The notes: generated from the letters alone by a model not told the origin. A DNA stretch of 64,000 nucleotides from Dryas octopetala (GCA_963921425.1 OY992832.1:2356001-2420000), one strand, 5' to 3'; positions 11,212-30,748 are shown, counted from the stretch's first letter. Numbers and translations are program-made.

Positions 11212-12780
11212 AAATTACATATATAATGAAAATTCGAGTGTTTTTACCCTCATACATACATGTGTCGATTGAATTTAGGAGATGGAGTCCTTTTTTTTAT
11301 TAGTAGTTGGTAATACAATAATATATAGTTAGTTCCTAGAGGCCCCTATATATGTACGTTGAACACCATTTAAAAGCACAACTCCCAGGTACGTACTCCT
11401 AGGCCACAGACTTTTTCAGGATACATATGAATGCTAGGCTTGGTAAGCTGCAAAAATTGATCCAAAGAGAGTAAAGTAAAACATTGTAATATTTCTAAGT
11501 GGAGACCACACCAAGCTGATGTATGTTTGTATCTCTAGTTTTCTACCTTTTTCTTCTGAAAACAAAAGGGTTGATCAGATAACGTTGTATTGTCACAGAC
11601 TCACAGTGGCTGAGCAAAACAAACAGCCTAGCTCGATCTTGGACCACCTCATCTTGTACATACAATTTATGGGTTTCATGTTACATGCATATATGCAGCC
11701 AATTCAATCCACTTCATGCCAATCGATCTGAACCACGATTAAGATAAGTCAACACACATCTACAGTTTGACATCGGTGAGCAGAATATTCAAAATCAAGA
11801 GAGGAAAGCCCATGGTTGTTACTTCGGTCAAATGGGGTTTTGTCACCACATTTGATTAAGACTTGGGCACATGTGTGGCCCAGCTTAGGAAGAGTCAGGA
11901 TCTGATCCAAATGAATACACCATATGGGCCAGGCTAGCTCAACTGTGATTCGTCGGGCCTAACCAAAGCTCTTGGTGGGCTTGTAATTTATTAGTATTTG
12001 GGCTTGTGTAAAAAAAAAATCAAAAAGACCTCTCAAAGTTTCCTACATTTCCACTTTATCTCTTTCCAAGATCTTCTGCCCTCTTGTTATCTTCAGGCCC
12101 AAAACATGAAAAGGATCTTGTGGTCTCTTAGTAGTTAGTTCTTCATTTTCCCTTTTTTTTTTTTTTTTGGTGCTCCTGGCTCTTCATTGCTTTCAAAAAG
12201 CTAAGTTAATATTTCACACAGATGAAAGGTTTCGAATCGTCAATGACTATATAGTCTAGTGACATTCAAGATCTCTTTTGTGAGAGAAGGTTCATAATTC
12301 AAATTTCATAGACTATAGTTGTTGAATAATAAAAAGAAAATTTAATTCTCTACCTATTCACAACTTTTTCCATGCCATGCCTAAAACTTTTTCTTTTACT
12401 TCATAAATTTGAATTCACAACTTTTAGCACTTGCAATATAATTATATAATCAATCTTTATGGTTTAAAGAGTTTTGGAAGTGGAAACACACACACACACA
12501 CACATCACACTTGACACTTCATACTTCACACTTGAACCAAATGGAAAATCACACGGACACGCAATAACAGCATGGTATCGTGAAAATGTCATCAATCCAC
12601 CGATCGCTCAATCCCTGGTGGACCCCACGGCTGGCCCGCAAGTATTTAACTCCACGTAGACTCCTTCTCCACTAGTGGACCCCACACCACTCAATCCCAA
12701 TTCCCAACCCTCCCTTAATTTGTCCCCAGAACTAGAAGAGAACAAGTCCACAACAAACACAAACACGCACACACACACAC
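11212..12780. other. Gene-free spacer and promoter region of the ZIP gene
   Basis: No coding exon is supported. Two AC-rich microsatellites (about 12484-12505 and 12765-12785) occur. The second lies just before the ATG at 12821 and is probably in the 5' UTR. An A/T-rich run lies near 12150-12170. Confidence 0.55.
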
Positions 12781-12820
12781 ACACTCAAGTTCTTGAACAC
12801 TTGACTGAGCCAATAGAGCC

Positions 12821-15375
12821 ATGGTGGCGTGCGGGGCGGACACGGCTCGAGCCCTGGCGTGCCGAGACGGGCATGCGGCGGCGCAACTGAAGCTAGCCTC
12901 CATCGCGGTGATCTTCGTCACAAGCGTCGTGGGCATATCCTCCCCGGTCCTTCTTGCGCGCTACTTCCAAGGCAAGCCCGCATACGACAAGGCGACGCTG
13001 GTGATCAAGTGCTTCGCGGCGGGAGTCATCCTCTCCACGTCCCTCGTCCACGTGCTCCCCGACGCCTTCCTCGCCCTCAACGACTGCCACGTGGCCTCCC
13101 GCCACCCCTGGAAGGACTACCCGTTCTCGGGGCTCGTCACCATGGTGGGCGCCATCCTGGCCCTCCTCGTGGACCTCACGGCCAGTGCCCACATGGAATC
13201 CCACGCGCTGGTCGGCGGCGGGGGGCACGCGCAGTACGAGTCGGTGGGGACGCAGGAAGAATTAGTGGCGAGCAAGAAATTATCGGTGGTGGAGGCGGGG
13301 ATTGAGTGCGCGGGGGTGCAGGGTAGTAATAGTGAGGAGATGGTGGCGAGGTTGAAGCAGAGGTTGGTGTCGCAGGTGCTGGAGATTGGGATTATATTTC
13401 ATTCAGTGATTATAGGAGTCACAATGGGGATGTCGCAGAATCAGTGCACCATTCGCCCTTTGGTTGCTGCGCTCGCGTTTCATCAGATTTTTGAGGGCAT
13501 GGGTCTTGGAGGCTGCATTGCTCAGGTAAGTAATCCATTAATTAACCAATTCAACCTCTAATTACAATCTTCATTAGCGAATTAGTTTATAATATCCATT
13601 ATTAATCACATTCGGGAATTGGGATCATATATATTTGTATACGTGTCCTCGTATAAATTAAAATTGGAAGATAAGAGTCATAAGACTATAAGAGCCGAAT
13701 AAGTTAAGCCTATTGCTGTCTATTTTTCTAAATTTGCGGGCTATGGTTTACCACTTTAGTCTTTACCTTTAGGCTTTAACACGTGACTAACCGTTGCAAC
13801 TTGATTTCTGATTTTTTTTTTTTTTTTTTTTCGGTTGATGTCTGTGTTTATGATCAAAATTAGGTAGATCATTTTGGAATTTTATTTACTTAATAATTTT
13901 TTTAATATATGTTTTAAACGCCCAATCTTTCGAATTTAAAATGACGTTTTTTTACTCAGTTTTAAACTTTTAAAAGTATGTGTTTTAGCTATAAATAGAA
14001 ACAATAATATTTGATAATATTATGCATCCTTTATTGTATTCAGAAGTTTGGATGCACCAAATATTAGTGAGTGCAGTTTACACCCACAGCCATTGTATTT
14101 TTCATTATCACCGAGGAATAGTTAGCAGCTACACACTGTAACAACACTAAATGCAGACCAGTTACAAACTTACACCATAAATTCATTAAAACATACTAAC
14201 TTCTGTCCTATGTTGACCAAAAAAAAAAAAAAACACTAAATTCTGTCCTACACTCAAATAAGTCCTAAAAAATCTAAAAATACAATTAAACACAAGCACA
14301 AAATAAAATATTCACGACTGATTGATTAGCACCGGAAATTTGTCCTTCAAATTCTAAAATCTTTGCATACACACTTATGAGAACAATAAAATATTTTGAA
14401 GGCTCACACATTAATTTTGTTCTATGCATAAATATCAAGATGAAGATTGTGAAAATATATTGTTATTTGCAGAGAGTGACTATTCATTTTTCTTTAACCG
14501 AACATGAGGACAAGAGGAAATTAGGTTCTTAATTGATTCAATAATGATGAGGGGTAAAAAAACAATAAAGATGTTTATCCAACTTTTGCTACAAAAGCCA
14601 AGCACCAATGAAAACAAAAAGTAATATAATAAAAGGAAAAGAATGTTTCATGGTGCCTTTTTTTCCGGTCAGGGTGCGTTTAAAAAGTACACAAAAGTAT
14701 CCACGAAGAAATAATTTACAATATCAAATGTTAATAGGCTAGGCAAAACCAAAACAAAGCATAAGGCTATGTATATTCTAAAACAATATATAGTGGTCCA
14801 AATCGCAATCTCATGCCAAATATGGACCCGTGACTTATAAAATTCTCAAATTGACCACAATGTGCGAGGACAATTTTTCTCACCACTTTTAACCACAATG
14901 TAACATTATCATCTAAATGCGGGTTTTTAAAGTAGTGTGTTTGAATAAACTTGAGAATCGACCACATATCATCTTAATTTATTTATTTCAACCATAAAAA
15001 AAAAATCACGTTAACTTGTATCAATAGAGCTTAATTAACTTTGGATGGTGAAAATTGCAGGCAGGATTTAAGTTCGGAACAACAGCCTACATGTGCTTCA
15101 TGTTTGCGGTGACAACACCAATGGGGATAGTGTTGGGGATGATCTTATTCTCAGTGACAGGTTATGACGATAGTAGCCCTAATGCCCTAATCTTGGAGGG
15201 CTTGTTGGGCTCCTTCTCTTCGGGTATACTTATTTACATGGCTCTCGTGGATCTCATAGCTCTTGATTTCTTCCACAACAAGATGATGACTTCCAATTCA
15301 TGGTTGAGAAAAACATCATTTATTGCTCTTGTTCTTGGCTCTATCTCCATGTCCATCCTTGCCCTTTGGGCCTAG
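12821..15375 (+). CDS. ZIP6-like: ZIP-family metal (zinc/iron) transporter, ZIP6-like, 339 aa
   Basis: Two exons, 12821-13525 and 15061-15375, are joined across a 1,535-bp intron (CAG/GTAAG to GCAG) in phase 0 and give 339 residues. The topology is that of ZIP proteins: three hydrophobic segments at about 24-45, 61-85 and 103-122, a variable cytosolic loop, then five more. Metal-site motifs are visible in the fourth and fifth segments, HSVIIG at 194-199 and HQIFEG at 221-226. The loop is short and contains only a few His residues (HMESH, GGGGH). The whole length follows Arabidopsis ZIP6, including the start MxxC..A and the end SILALWA. Role from family knowledge: import of divalent metals into the cytosol across the plasma or an internal membrane. 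Exon 1 is strikingly GC-rich compared with everything around it. Confidence 0.94.
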
Positions 15376-16692
15376 AGTTTTGCTTTGTTTATCAAATAAA
15401 ACTAACTAGGGGAAGAAAAATCATATGGGTTCCATGTTGTAAAATGTATATGCTTTTTTTATTTATTTGGAAGAGAATGCAAGAATGGAACCCTTAATGA
15501 CAACGGGTGTGAGGTTCATGTACTTGTTTTCAGTTCTCATTGTTCAAACAGTACTTAACCACTTGAGTAAAAAGCCTGTACATAAGATGTGAAATGTATA
15601 TTTAAAAATCATACCTAGCATGTAGTAGCCTCCATTTGAATCATTATGATCACATGTATAGGAAGCATAGGGTAATGTTATCTCATCTCATTGATCAGAA
15701 ATCTTTTAACATGTTATTTATATATATATATATATATATATAATCAAATTGTTGACATGAATCATACATTCAAATCAAAATTCACATGATCAATGGTTTA
15801 AATTGATAATCTTATGATATAATAGGTCGGACCTTTTCATAAGAAAATAAATTAATGTCAAATTACTAAGGGTAACAATAACATGATGGGAAAAACTGAA
15901 AAAGTTAATTGTTTGGGAAACAACATTGGCCTGGGACAAAAAGATCATACCTTTAGCATGCACTCTTGTTGTTTCTGCCTTCTATGTCATCACCAACTAT
16001 AACACTTTAATAAAAGTAAATGCATGATGCAAATGCAACTACAGCAAGAAATAAAAATAAAGATTGATTTGTGTCACTGTGTGCATGCTCAGTGGAGAAC
16101 TGAATTGCCATTGCCTTTATGAGCTATGCCAAACAACTTCTTAGTTTTTACCACATCTATATATCTTTAACTTTCCTTTATCCGTGAGTGGCCAAAAAAA
16201 AAAAAAAAACTTTCCTTTATCCGTGGCCAAAAAAAAAACTTTCCTTTATCCAACTGTTCAATTAATGATATATTCACCCCATTTTGACCAAGGAGTGCCA
16301 AGAAACTGTCCAGATACATTCTCTCTCTCTCTCTCTCGCTCTCTGCAAAGACCCAAGCTATTTTTTGTTAAACTGAAATTATTTTACATGAAAATAAATT
16401 AAGATTAGTATTTTGATAAAATCCATTAATTCACAAACATAGATATAGAAAGTCGCTTTCATGATTAAATCTCAACTTTCTTGTTGAGTATTGTGCGAAT
16501 TAGGACAAGTCTTTAGTCCTGCATGAAGGCCACAGCAACATAAATTACCCAAAAACAACCTTAATCTGTTATAATGGGTGATTAGAGCAATAGTTCATTG
16601 GTTTTTTTTTCGGTCAGGCACTTTATTTGGGTCCATGTTTGTTATATTAATCATAATTAATAAACCTTTTTAGAGGAATTAAAGAACAAGCA
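15376..16692. other. Gene-free spacer with short tandem repeats
   Basis: 3' flank of the ZIP gene. It contains a TA microsatellite (about 15721-15742), a three-copy tandem repeat (16166-16251) and a CT tract (16318-16344). No coding exon is supported. Confidence 0.6.
16166..16251. repeat. Short tandem repeat, three copies of an ACTTTCCTTTATCC-A(n) unit
   Basis: The sequence ACTTTCCTTTATCC appears three times in direct order, the first two copies followed by a GTGGCC-like segment and a poly-A run. Unit length varies between about 28 and 39 bp because the A run changes length. A local slippage or duplication product. Confidence 0.8.
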
Positions 16693-16766
16693 GGTCCCGT
16701 AGCTCAGTTGGTTAGAGCGTTGGTCTTATGAGCCGAAGGTCGCGGGTTCGAGCCCCGCTGGGACCA
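16693..16766 (+). tRNA. tRNA with anticodon UAU (Ile by anticodon), no intron
   Basis: A full cloverleaf can be drawn. The acceptor stem GGTCCCG pairs with TGGGACC (one G-T pair), and the D arm GCTC/GAGC encloses AGTTGGTTA. The anticodon stem TTGGT/GCCGA encloses loop CTTATGA with anticodon TAT, and the T arm GCGGG/CCCGC encloses TTCGAGC, followed by discriminator A. Internal promoters match: box A TAGCTCAGTTGG and box B GGTTCGAGCCC. A CAA motif lies just upstream (ACAAGCAG) and T runs downstream (from about 16780) can end Pol III transcription. Anticodon UAU reads AUA, hence Ile. The genomic bases right after the discriminator happen to read CCA (16767-16769), which nuclear genes normally do not encode. 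Confidence 0.88.
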
Positions 16767-16769
16767 CCA

Positions 16770-19471
16770 TTTAAGCTGTTTTAGTTTTTTTTCATTTCGT
16801 CGGTTTATTGAAAAATAGATAACAATCTGGGTCTTGAGGAAGTACCCAACAGGAGGCCCATGAAGTATCTTTTCTAACTAACATTGAATTAGGCCCAATA
16901 GGACTTTTTTTTATATTAATAAACCGTTGTCTATTAGACTTAAACTGTTGTCTATTTTTATTTTTAGAGTAAATATCTCTCTGTTAGAAAGGTCTTCTTT
17001 CCTATAAATTCTAATCTTTCTTTTTCATTGTTGGTTAGGCAAGGATCTATTAAGAAAAATGCCCAAAAAAAAAAAAATCAATTTAAGCAAAGTTCAGATC
17101 CCTCATCACCAAAGTAATTAAAAACCAAAACACAAAAAGAGAGCTTTATTTTGGTCAATTGAAAAAAAAAAATAAGGAGAAAGAGCTTGAAAGCATAGAA
17201 ATAGTTAATGGATCCACACTCATTTATGAGAAAGAGCTATTTCATTTTTTTTATCGTTTAATCAGTGCACTTAGAGGCATAAAGAATTTTCGAAATTATT
17301 TTGAAACGTTGGGTATACTGATGAATTGGTTGAATCTGAGTGCATTAGAATCCCTTATTGGAACCCAACTGCTCACAAGTACCTCAGGCCCACAGGCCCA
17401 AGAAGTGTGTGAGTTTTATGGGCATCTATCCTTGTGGCAGCCTATAGGCCCATACTTGTTATCAATCCAATCTCTCTTCCTTACCCACCACCTCCAGACA
17501 GCTTACCAACACTTCTTTAATGGCGAACATACTAATATTCTTGAGGCAATTGAATGCTCTATTTACTATGCCTTCCGCAATTATTTTTAATGTGACACTA
17601 CATGACATTTATGAATTTTTTCAAATCAAATGTGTATATAATTATTAATAAATAAATAAAAACTTTACACGAATTCTCACTCACTTCCATGCTTGTTTTC
17701 AATAAGCAAGTATAACCCTTCAAAATCTAAAAAGGACCCCAAGTTGTCGTTTAGAGGATCCTATATATATTAAGTATCAATTTCCAAGAGTAAAAGGTCC
17801 TATTGTGGCATCCTCTTTCTTGTACATGTACGTATGCTTGTCATTCAATTCATGTAAGTATAACCCTTGCAAATTATTCACCGAATTGATAGAATTAAAA
17901 AAAAAAAAAAAAAAAAAAGATAAAGGTGGCCTTTCCAATTTGCTACAAATTAATTGCAGCATGTCTGTAGTTGGACGATCCATATCCAGTACGATCTATT
18001 ATGCAGAAGAATAATTTATTAATTTTTTGAGCTCCAATCTCTCTCTTGAGCTTACAAAATTCGTACAGTGTGAATTTATATGTTATACGAACATAAAAAT
18101 TATACCCAAGTATGAAAAAATGAACTTGTCTGATTCAAGGACAAGAAAAATAATTGTATGATATGTGAATTTGAAATTTTGTCATTAATTTTTACATAAT
18201 TTTTTGTAGACATTTGCACATTGCATAGAAGACATGAATTCGTCCACATAACAAGGACAATAGAAGAAAATTTAATGCAAGCAGTGAGCAGGACCGCAGG
18301 TCTGGGCAACGTTTAGTATTAAATGTAGAGAGCATAGCCACCATCAACAGTACGTTTTTTGACCATTCTCCTTCACATAATCACATATGCGAAGCTAAAG
18401 AGTCCAAAACATTGACCAGAAATCATGGTCGACTTGACAGCACCTCTTGTCTTCCCAACAACGTCACCACAGTCAAAGACATAAGTCCATACTGTCTATT
18501 ATTGTTAGTCTCAAATCAGAACCACCATCATTGGGGTCCAATTTCGATGAGTTTATTATCCTCGGCAAGTTTCAACTTATTAACCGAAATTCAAGTTTGA
18601 ACACCTCTTTTCCACTTTTGCAGCGAGGTCGTTGAGACTTGAGTGGGAAGAAATTCTTAATTATATGTAATTTGGTGTTGGGAGTGAGGAATTGGTAACG
18701 TGAGAGTGAGTATTTGGACTAAGAGATTTTTGTCATTTTAATTTAAATTGTAGCCGAATTGTAGTTCGGTTTTGAAATCGATCAATTTTACAAAATTAAA
18801 TCATCCAATCCGAAGCAAATCGTCGGTCCAGTTTGGAAAAACTAGTTTTTCGATTTTCTAAGTTGAATATTCACCCCTAAAAATTAGAAGTCCATGACCG
18901 GTCATGTTTGTGTTAGAAAACTTTTGTAACAAGGTACTATAAATGTGCAATCAATCATCAAACAAAAACAAACTTTTGGTTGAACAAAGTTGAAAATTTG
19001 GTTTAATAATTGTACTCCTTATAGGAGAGGATTCATGTCCCAGATACGATATGACATATTAAAAGGTGTAAGTGTGTAACCGTTCATAAATTTATACTAA
19101 TTACATATTTTTGTATATATTATCACATGCATATGTACCTTAAAATTTTTCAACATTATAATATACACTATTTATCGACGTCACATCTGAAAGACTTGAT
19201 ATACCTAAAATTTAAGCAAAAGTGATGCTCAAAATATAACAAGCGGAGAGGTGAACAATTGGTCACTCGATAACTCATGTCAAGAAAAGGCATGACTGAC
19301 TGGACTGGACTGAATCGACTGAATCGACTGATCGGTGCACCAAAACAGCAAATTGCAGCACTTTTGTAAAACACACAGATTCCATCAATTACTTGCAAGA
19401 AATCTCTCTCTATACAACTGGTTTTCTCATCAAACAAACAAACGAACAAACCCCCTTTCTCTTTGTCTTCC
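16770..19471. other. Gene-free spacer
   Basis: No coding exon is supported. An open frame over 17159-17590 opens without an ATG, and its first Met comes only near codon 56; I recognise nothing in it. An A homopolymer of about 20 bp lies at 17898-17918. Short GACTGGACTG/GAATCGACTG duplications near 19297-19335 lie in what is probably the 3' flank of the RING gene. Confidence 0.55.
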
Positions 19472-20269
19472 TCAAGCTTCCATATCATTCCCATTTGTGG
19501 ATGGGAACACCTTGTTTTCTGGCCTATTCCTGCTCAGCATTCTTTTCAAGGAACAACCCAGCATTAATGGCGACGAAGAGGAAGAAGATGCAGATACACA
19601 GTCAGTACCCAGAACTTGATTTTGATGATCAACATCCCCAGAATCCAAAACATCAATCACTGTTTCCCCATTTGCAGAATCCCCATTAAGCATTAAACCC
19701 AAGTGTTCATGACCCACTACCCGATCCGACGTCGTATTGGCATCAGTACTCGCAGCTAGTACTGGAGCTCTGCAAATGGGGCAGCTCATGTGCGAAGCCA
19801 GCCACATATCGATGCAGTCGACGTGGAAACAGTGAGCGCACTTGGGCAAAGTCCGACCCACATCGTTGTCCTCAAACGGGCTCAAACAAATCACGCACTC
19901 CAACTGTTTGTGGGTTTGGTCCTCCGACTTGTACACGAAGAGAGGGATGGTGGAGATGGTGGAGGGGTCGAGACCTTTGGCCGAAGGGCTAGAGAGATGG
20001 GTGGGGTCGAAGGTGAAGGTGTGGAAATGGTGGAAGCGGTTGGGGCCGAGGACTCGCTGGGAGACGGTCATGGAGCTCCGGCGTCTGTGGTGGGCTTGGG
20101 CCAAGAACCATTTGGCGTAGACGTGGAGAAGGAGGACGAAGAGAATGACGAGAAGGAGAGAGACCAAGGCGGCAAGCATGACATTGCCGTTGTAGGAGAA
20201 AATGGTGTCGAGGAGGTGTCTCAGTGGGTTGTTGCTGTTGTGCTTTGGAGACTCACTGGGGCTCAGCAT
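19472..20269 (-). CDS. ATL-type RING-H2 E3 ubiquitin ligase, 265 aa
   Basis: A single-exon gene, as is usual for the ATL family. The N-terminus carries one membrane-spanning segment (about residues 29-52), followed by a basic stretch (HHRRR). The GLD motif, [14 protein letters not shown], covers residues 98-111. The RING-H2 domain uses C125, C128, C144, H146, H149, C152, C163 and C166, with the ATL-typical Trp three residues after the sixth ligand (W156) and Pro after the seventh (P164). The acidic and Ser-rich tail (a run of Ser near 230) is not conserved in the family. Family knowledge: ATLs are membrane-anchored E3 ligases, often induced quickly by elicitors or nutrient signals; substrates here are unknown. 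Which ATL number it corresponds to cannot be decided. Confidence 0.93.
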   Translation of the reverse strand: MLSPSESPKHNSNNPLRHLLDTIFSYNGNVMLAALVSLLLVILFVLLLHVYAKWFLAQAHHRRRSSMTVSQRVLGPNRFHHFHTFTFDPTHLSSPSAKGLDPSTISTIPLFVYKSEDQTHKQLECVICLSPFEDNDVGRTLPKCAHCFHVDCIDMWLASHMSCPICRAPVLAASTDANTTSDRVVGHEHLGLMLNGDSANGETVIDVLDSGDVDHQNQVLGTDCVSASSSSSSPLMLGCSLKRMLSRNRPENKVFPSTNGNDMEA

Positions 20270-21887
20270 CTTCTTGACTGCAACTAATTGAGGGGGTGAT
20301 GGGTTTGGGTGAGAATTGAAAAGGTAGATTTTGTGGGAAAGAGAAGGTGGAAGGTGTGTGTGTAATGTGTCATGTGAATAAGTACCGAATCCATAAGGAA
20401 ATGAAATTGGCTCTTACATAAATGTTTTTTTTTTCTTTTACGGTATCGCATGTTACGTCGTCATATTATTAATTTGAATTATTTTTATTGAATGTGTGAT
20501 GTAAAATTAACAAAGCTATCTGCACTCGGAAATGAAATACCCAAATGACTAATTAATAAATTTAATATGATATTGTTATTGAGATGACGTCCGAGAATAA
20601 GTTAACGTGAAACTAAAGTCGTTGGTTAAGGGATTAAATTGCGGGTTTTGCACACAAGCAAGTGGCCAGGTTGCTCCTACATTTGCGTGTGTTAGTTAGC
20701 AACAGCTCTCTGTGTTTCAGCATTCACAAATATATGAATTATAGTAATGGGGATTGTAGTTGGAAGTCAAAAGAAGATCCCAATATCCAAGGGGGACTTA
20801 TGCATGGTAGACTCGTGAAGGCGACGGCAGCTAGCGGAGGTGGATATATGGGTGGGTGGGTTATTGTATTCATGTGCTGCTGCTAATTGTTTAATTAACG
20901 GATTGGAGGTAAGTGGTGGAACTTGGAAGAAGAATCCCGAGAACCTTGAGATCTATCCAGTTAGTTTTGAGACAATAATTATAAACTAATCAACCCATTA
21001 TTGTCCTATCCAATGATGAACCTTAAGATCTATCCAATTGGTTTTGGCCAAAATGGGTTCCCATTTGTAGTGTAATTACAGCTATAGTAGTATTACTTAT
21101 AGTGACAATGGCTCATCATGCATACTAAATCTTTTAGAAGAATTGAATATTTTGTTGATGAAATAATAACCGTAGGATGATATATATTTATGGTAGAAGA
21201 CCAAGGAGGAAGAAGAAAGAGGGGACCCAAAAGTCGTAAGATTCTTGAGTGTTGAGGGGTCAATTCATAGTTCAGGGCTCCCATGTGAAACTAAAACCCA
21301 GCCAGATCTTTTTCTGTAACTTCAGAGGGTGGTACTGGTGCATCTTTAATGGCTTCTTACTTGTACCCCCTTTTTTAGCCGTCTGTTTTTGTATTAAGAT
21401 TTTACCTTTTGGCTGTAGGCCTCGTGACTCCTCTCACCGAAGACCTTCTTTCTTGACAATTCTTCATATAGACCAGGACCCCCCAAATCCCATGCAAAAG
21501 TCCTGCTACTCAAATAAACCCAAAGGTCAAGATCTACTCAACAATCAAAACAAACAAACTTTTGCTCTTCGAGTGCTCAACATAAACAAAGAACAAAAGG
21601 TGGACTTTAGACAAATAAGAAAATTGGACTTCAAATTAGCCAAGAGGTTAACCAATCAAGACCAGAATGAGTCCTCACCAAAAAAAAAAAAAAAAAAAAA
21701 AACAGACCAGAATTAGTAGTTTGGAAATATTTCAGATTACTGATTATTGTAGATACAGTGGAGACATTTAGGCTAATGCTACATTTTGTAAACGAATGGA
21801 GAATTAAATGAAAAATCTATTATGGAAATCTGAGAGCAGTTTCAGACTTTCAGGTTACAAACAAATGTTTACTGTAAGAATGCTCAA
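20270..21887. other. Spacer between the RING gene and the F2KP gene
   Basis: Contains the upstream region of the RING-H2 gene and the 3' flank of F2KP. A diverged direct repeat (GAACCTTGAGATCTATCCAG near 20940 and GAACCTTAAGATCTATCCAA near 21021) and an A run near 21680 are the only structures seen. The frame 21249-21716 shows no recognisable similarity. Confidence 0.55.
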
Positions 21888-28792
<6,905 letters not shown>

Positions 28793-29763
28793 TCTAGCTC
28801 TGCTCTCTCTCTCTCTCTCTCTCTTCTTCAGACTCGTTGTTTCATTGTTTCGGTATTGGGTTGGATAGAATGGGAGGGATGAATCAAAACAAACAAGAGT
28901 GAGAGATTGAGAATGAATGAGAGGGAGAGGGATTGGATTGAATATTGGAAGTATACGTGTATGGGTTCAAGGCCCGGCTTTTGGATAGTTAGATCATACG
29001 ATGGGGCCAGCCTTGGCTACCACACTAAGCCTACTTTACTACTCGCTTTCTACTCTCATACACTCGCTTCTTCTGCTCGACGCGTGTCCCGCTCTGGGAC
29101 TTGTGCCACCAACATTTTTTGCTTTTTTTTTTTTTTTTTTGATAAAACATTTTTTGCTTCCTACTCTCATAATATGTTTACTAATCCATAATTTGGGTGA
29201 GAGAAATTGAATTGAGGAGGAGTCAGAATCCGGATTTCTATTGAAGCTGTTTACTAAACTATTTTGAATCAGAATATGAATGATATTGATTTTATATAAA
29301 TTGTTTATTAATTCACTTGACTCAGAATTGAAACTAATTTAATTACTAAAATGTCTTTGTTCTAAATAAATTAAGTTAGGTTAAAGTGAATAGGCAAACT
29401 TGAAATTGTAAAAATAATGTGAGGGTATAATGGAAAAAAAAATTGACTCCGAATGAGTTATTTCTCTAGCAATCAAAATAACACCCCTCACTCAAGAATT
29501 CAATTTCTCCAAAATAAAGAGTTGCATTCTTGATATCATGTGGGTCCTCACTTGTGTTTTTATTCTCATATGATTAGTGAACACATGAGTAATACTTAGT
29601 CAGAATCCAATTCCTTATTTTGATTCCGTAGAAATTGAATTTCGATTACGGATTAGTAAACATGTGATGTCATCAGTATTATATTATTATGTTTGTTTTC
29701 AACCCCTTTCCTATAGTTATAACAAAACAAAATGTTTAACTGGATCCGGTTTGGATTTTTACA

Positions 29764-29822
29764 TGGGCCGGGCCCAAGTTCACTGTGTTACATCCGAGGC
29801 CCAAAATACAACTAGGGTTTTT
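29764..29822 (+). promoter_or_regulatory. Site II and telo-box elements of the eL41 promoter
   Basis: TGGGCC (29764) and GGGCCCA (about 29770), with a second GGCCCA near 29798, are site II-type elements. TAGGGTTTT (29813-29821) is the reverse complement of a telo-box (AAAACCCTA). This pairing is typical of promoters of plant ribosomal-protein and other growth-linked genes. They lie 125-180 bp before the ATG at 29946. Confidence 0.75.
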
Positions 29823-29945
29823 GCTTATAAACGCTGCCAAGCCCTCGCTGCCTCTAATATAGCAAAACTCCCATATTTCCTCTGCTTGTTCTCACCGAAG
29901 GGATTCGAAGAAGGAGCGCAAGGGTTCCAGTCTCGCTGCGTCGCC

Positions 29946-30193
29946 ATGAGAGCCAAGGTACAGCTAAAATAAAACCCTAACAGAAACTATTTATTTTTCC
30001 CGGGTGTAAATTGTTTTCCTTCATACATTCTCGAACTGTTTTGAAAAGCGTTTCTTAGAATCTAACCAAACAATGCCTTAGTCTCCGATCTTTTGAAAAT
30101 GAAATTGATAAATGGTGTGTATTGCAGTGGAAGAAGAAGCGGATGAGGAGGTTGAAGAGGAAGCGCCGAAAGATGAGGCAGAGATCTAAGTGA
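29946..30193 (+). CDS. RPL41: 60S ribosomal protein eL41, 25 aa
   Basis: The shortest ribosomal protein. Exon 1 (29946-29957) encodes only M-R-A-K and ends at AAG/GTACAG. Exon 2 (30128-30193) continues W-KKKR-MRR and ends QRSK before TGA. The 25-residue product consists almost entirely of Arg, Lys and Met, as in all eukaryotes. The intron after codon 4 (170 bp) is why a plain frame scan cannot show it. The protein sits at the interface of the ribosomal subunits (family knowledge). The promoter carries site II and telo-box motifs. The gene is divergent from F2KP (1.15 kb between starts) and convergent with the CHUP1-like gene. Confidence 0.93.
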
Positions 30194-30748
30194 TAGGAGT
30201 GGCAGTAGCTCTTTCAAAATGACGTTTATGTCCCTAGGCTTTTGAGTTTGGTCTTTGTTAGGCTTAATATGAAACTGTTGGTGCTCTTATCTCTTGCTTC
30301 TTGTTACATTCTATAATATTTAATTGGAATTTGACTTGTGTGAGTTTTTTATATTGATCGTGAGGAAGTTTTAGTTTGATGAATTTATCATTTTAGCTGT
30401 TGTTAATTGGAATATGGTTTCTATAATTTAGGAATATATTTGAGTAAAAAGTCAAATTTGGGAAAGGTATTGTTATACTATTTGTCCCATGGGTTAACAG
30501 CTAGTCAGCTACTGGTAGTTGACTGGGTGAACATTAGTGCATCTGTGTGTATATGGGTTGGTTTGAGCCATAAATATATTGCTGGCTAGTTAACGTGATT
30601 AAGGACTCGTGGTGATTAGTGTATATGCTAGTTGAAGTGAGCAGTGAATACACATAATATATATATATATATATCTTCAAATTAAGTTCATATGGAATTA
30701 TGGATTCTGATTGATTTAATATGTTGGAACACACATTTTGTGCTACTA

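Noticed and set aside
12829..13305. Long frames in other phases over ZIP exon 1 (also 12893-13228 minus)
   Set aside because: They are by-products of the GC-rich composition of the real exon. Their Arg/Gly/Pro-rich translations have no family similarity.
17159..17590. 143-codon open frame on the plus strand
   Set aside because: It opens at a non-ATG codon in an A-rich run, the first Met comes only around codon 56, and I see no domain, membrane segment pattern or promoter.
19790..20287. 165-codon plus-strand frame antisense to the RING gene
   Set aside because: The minus frame has a full RING-H2 domain and membrane segment. The plus frame is Gly/Val/Glu-rich shadow.
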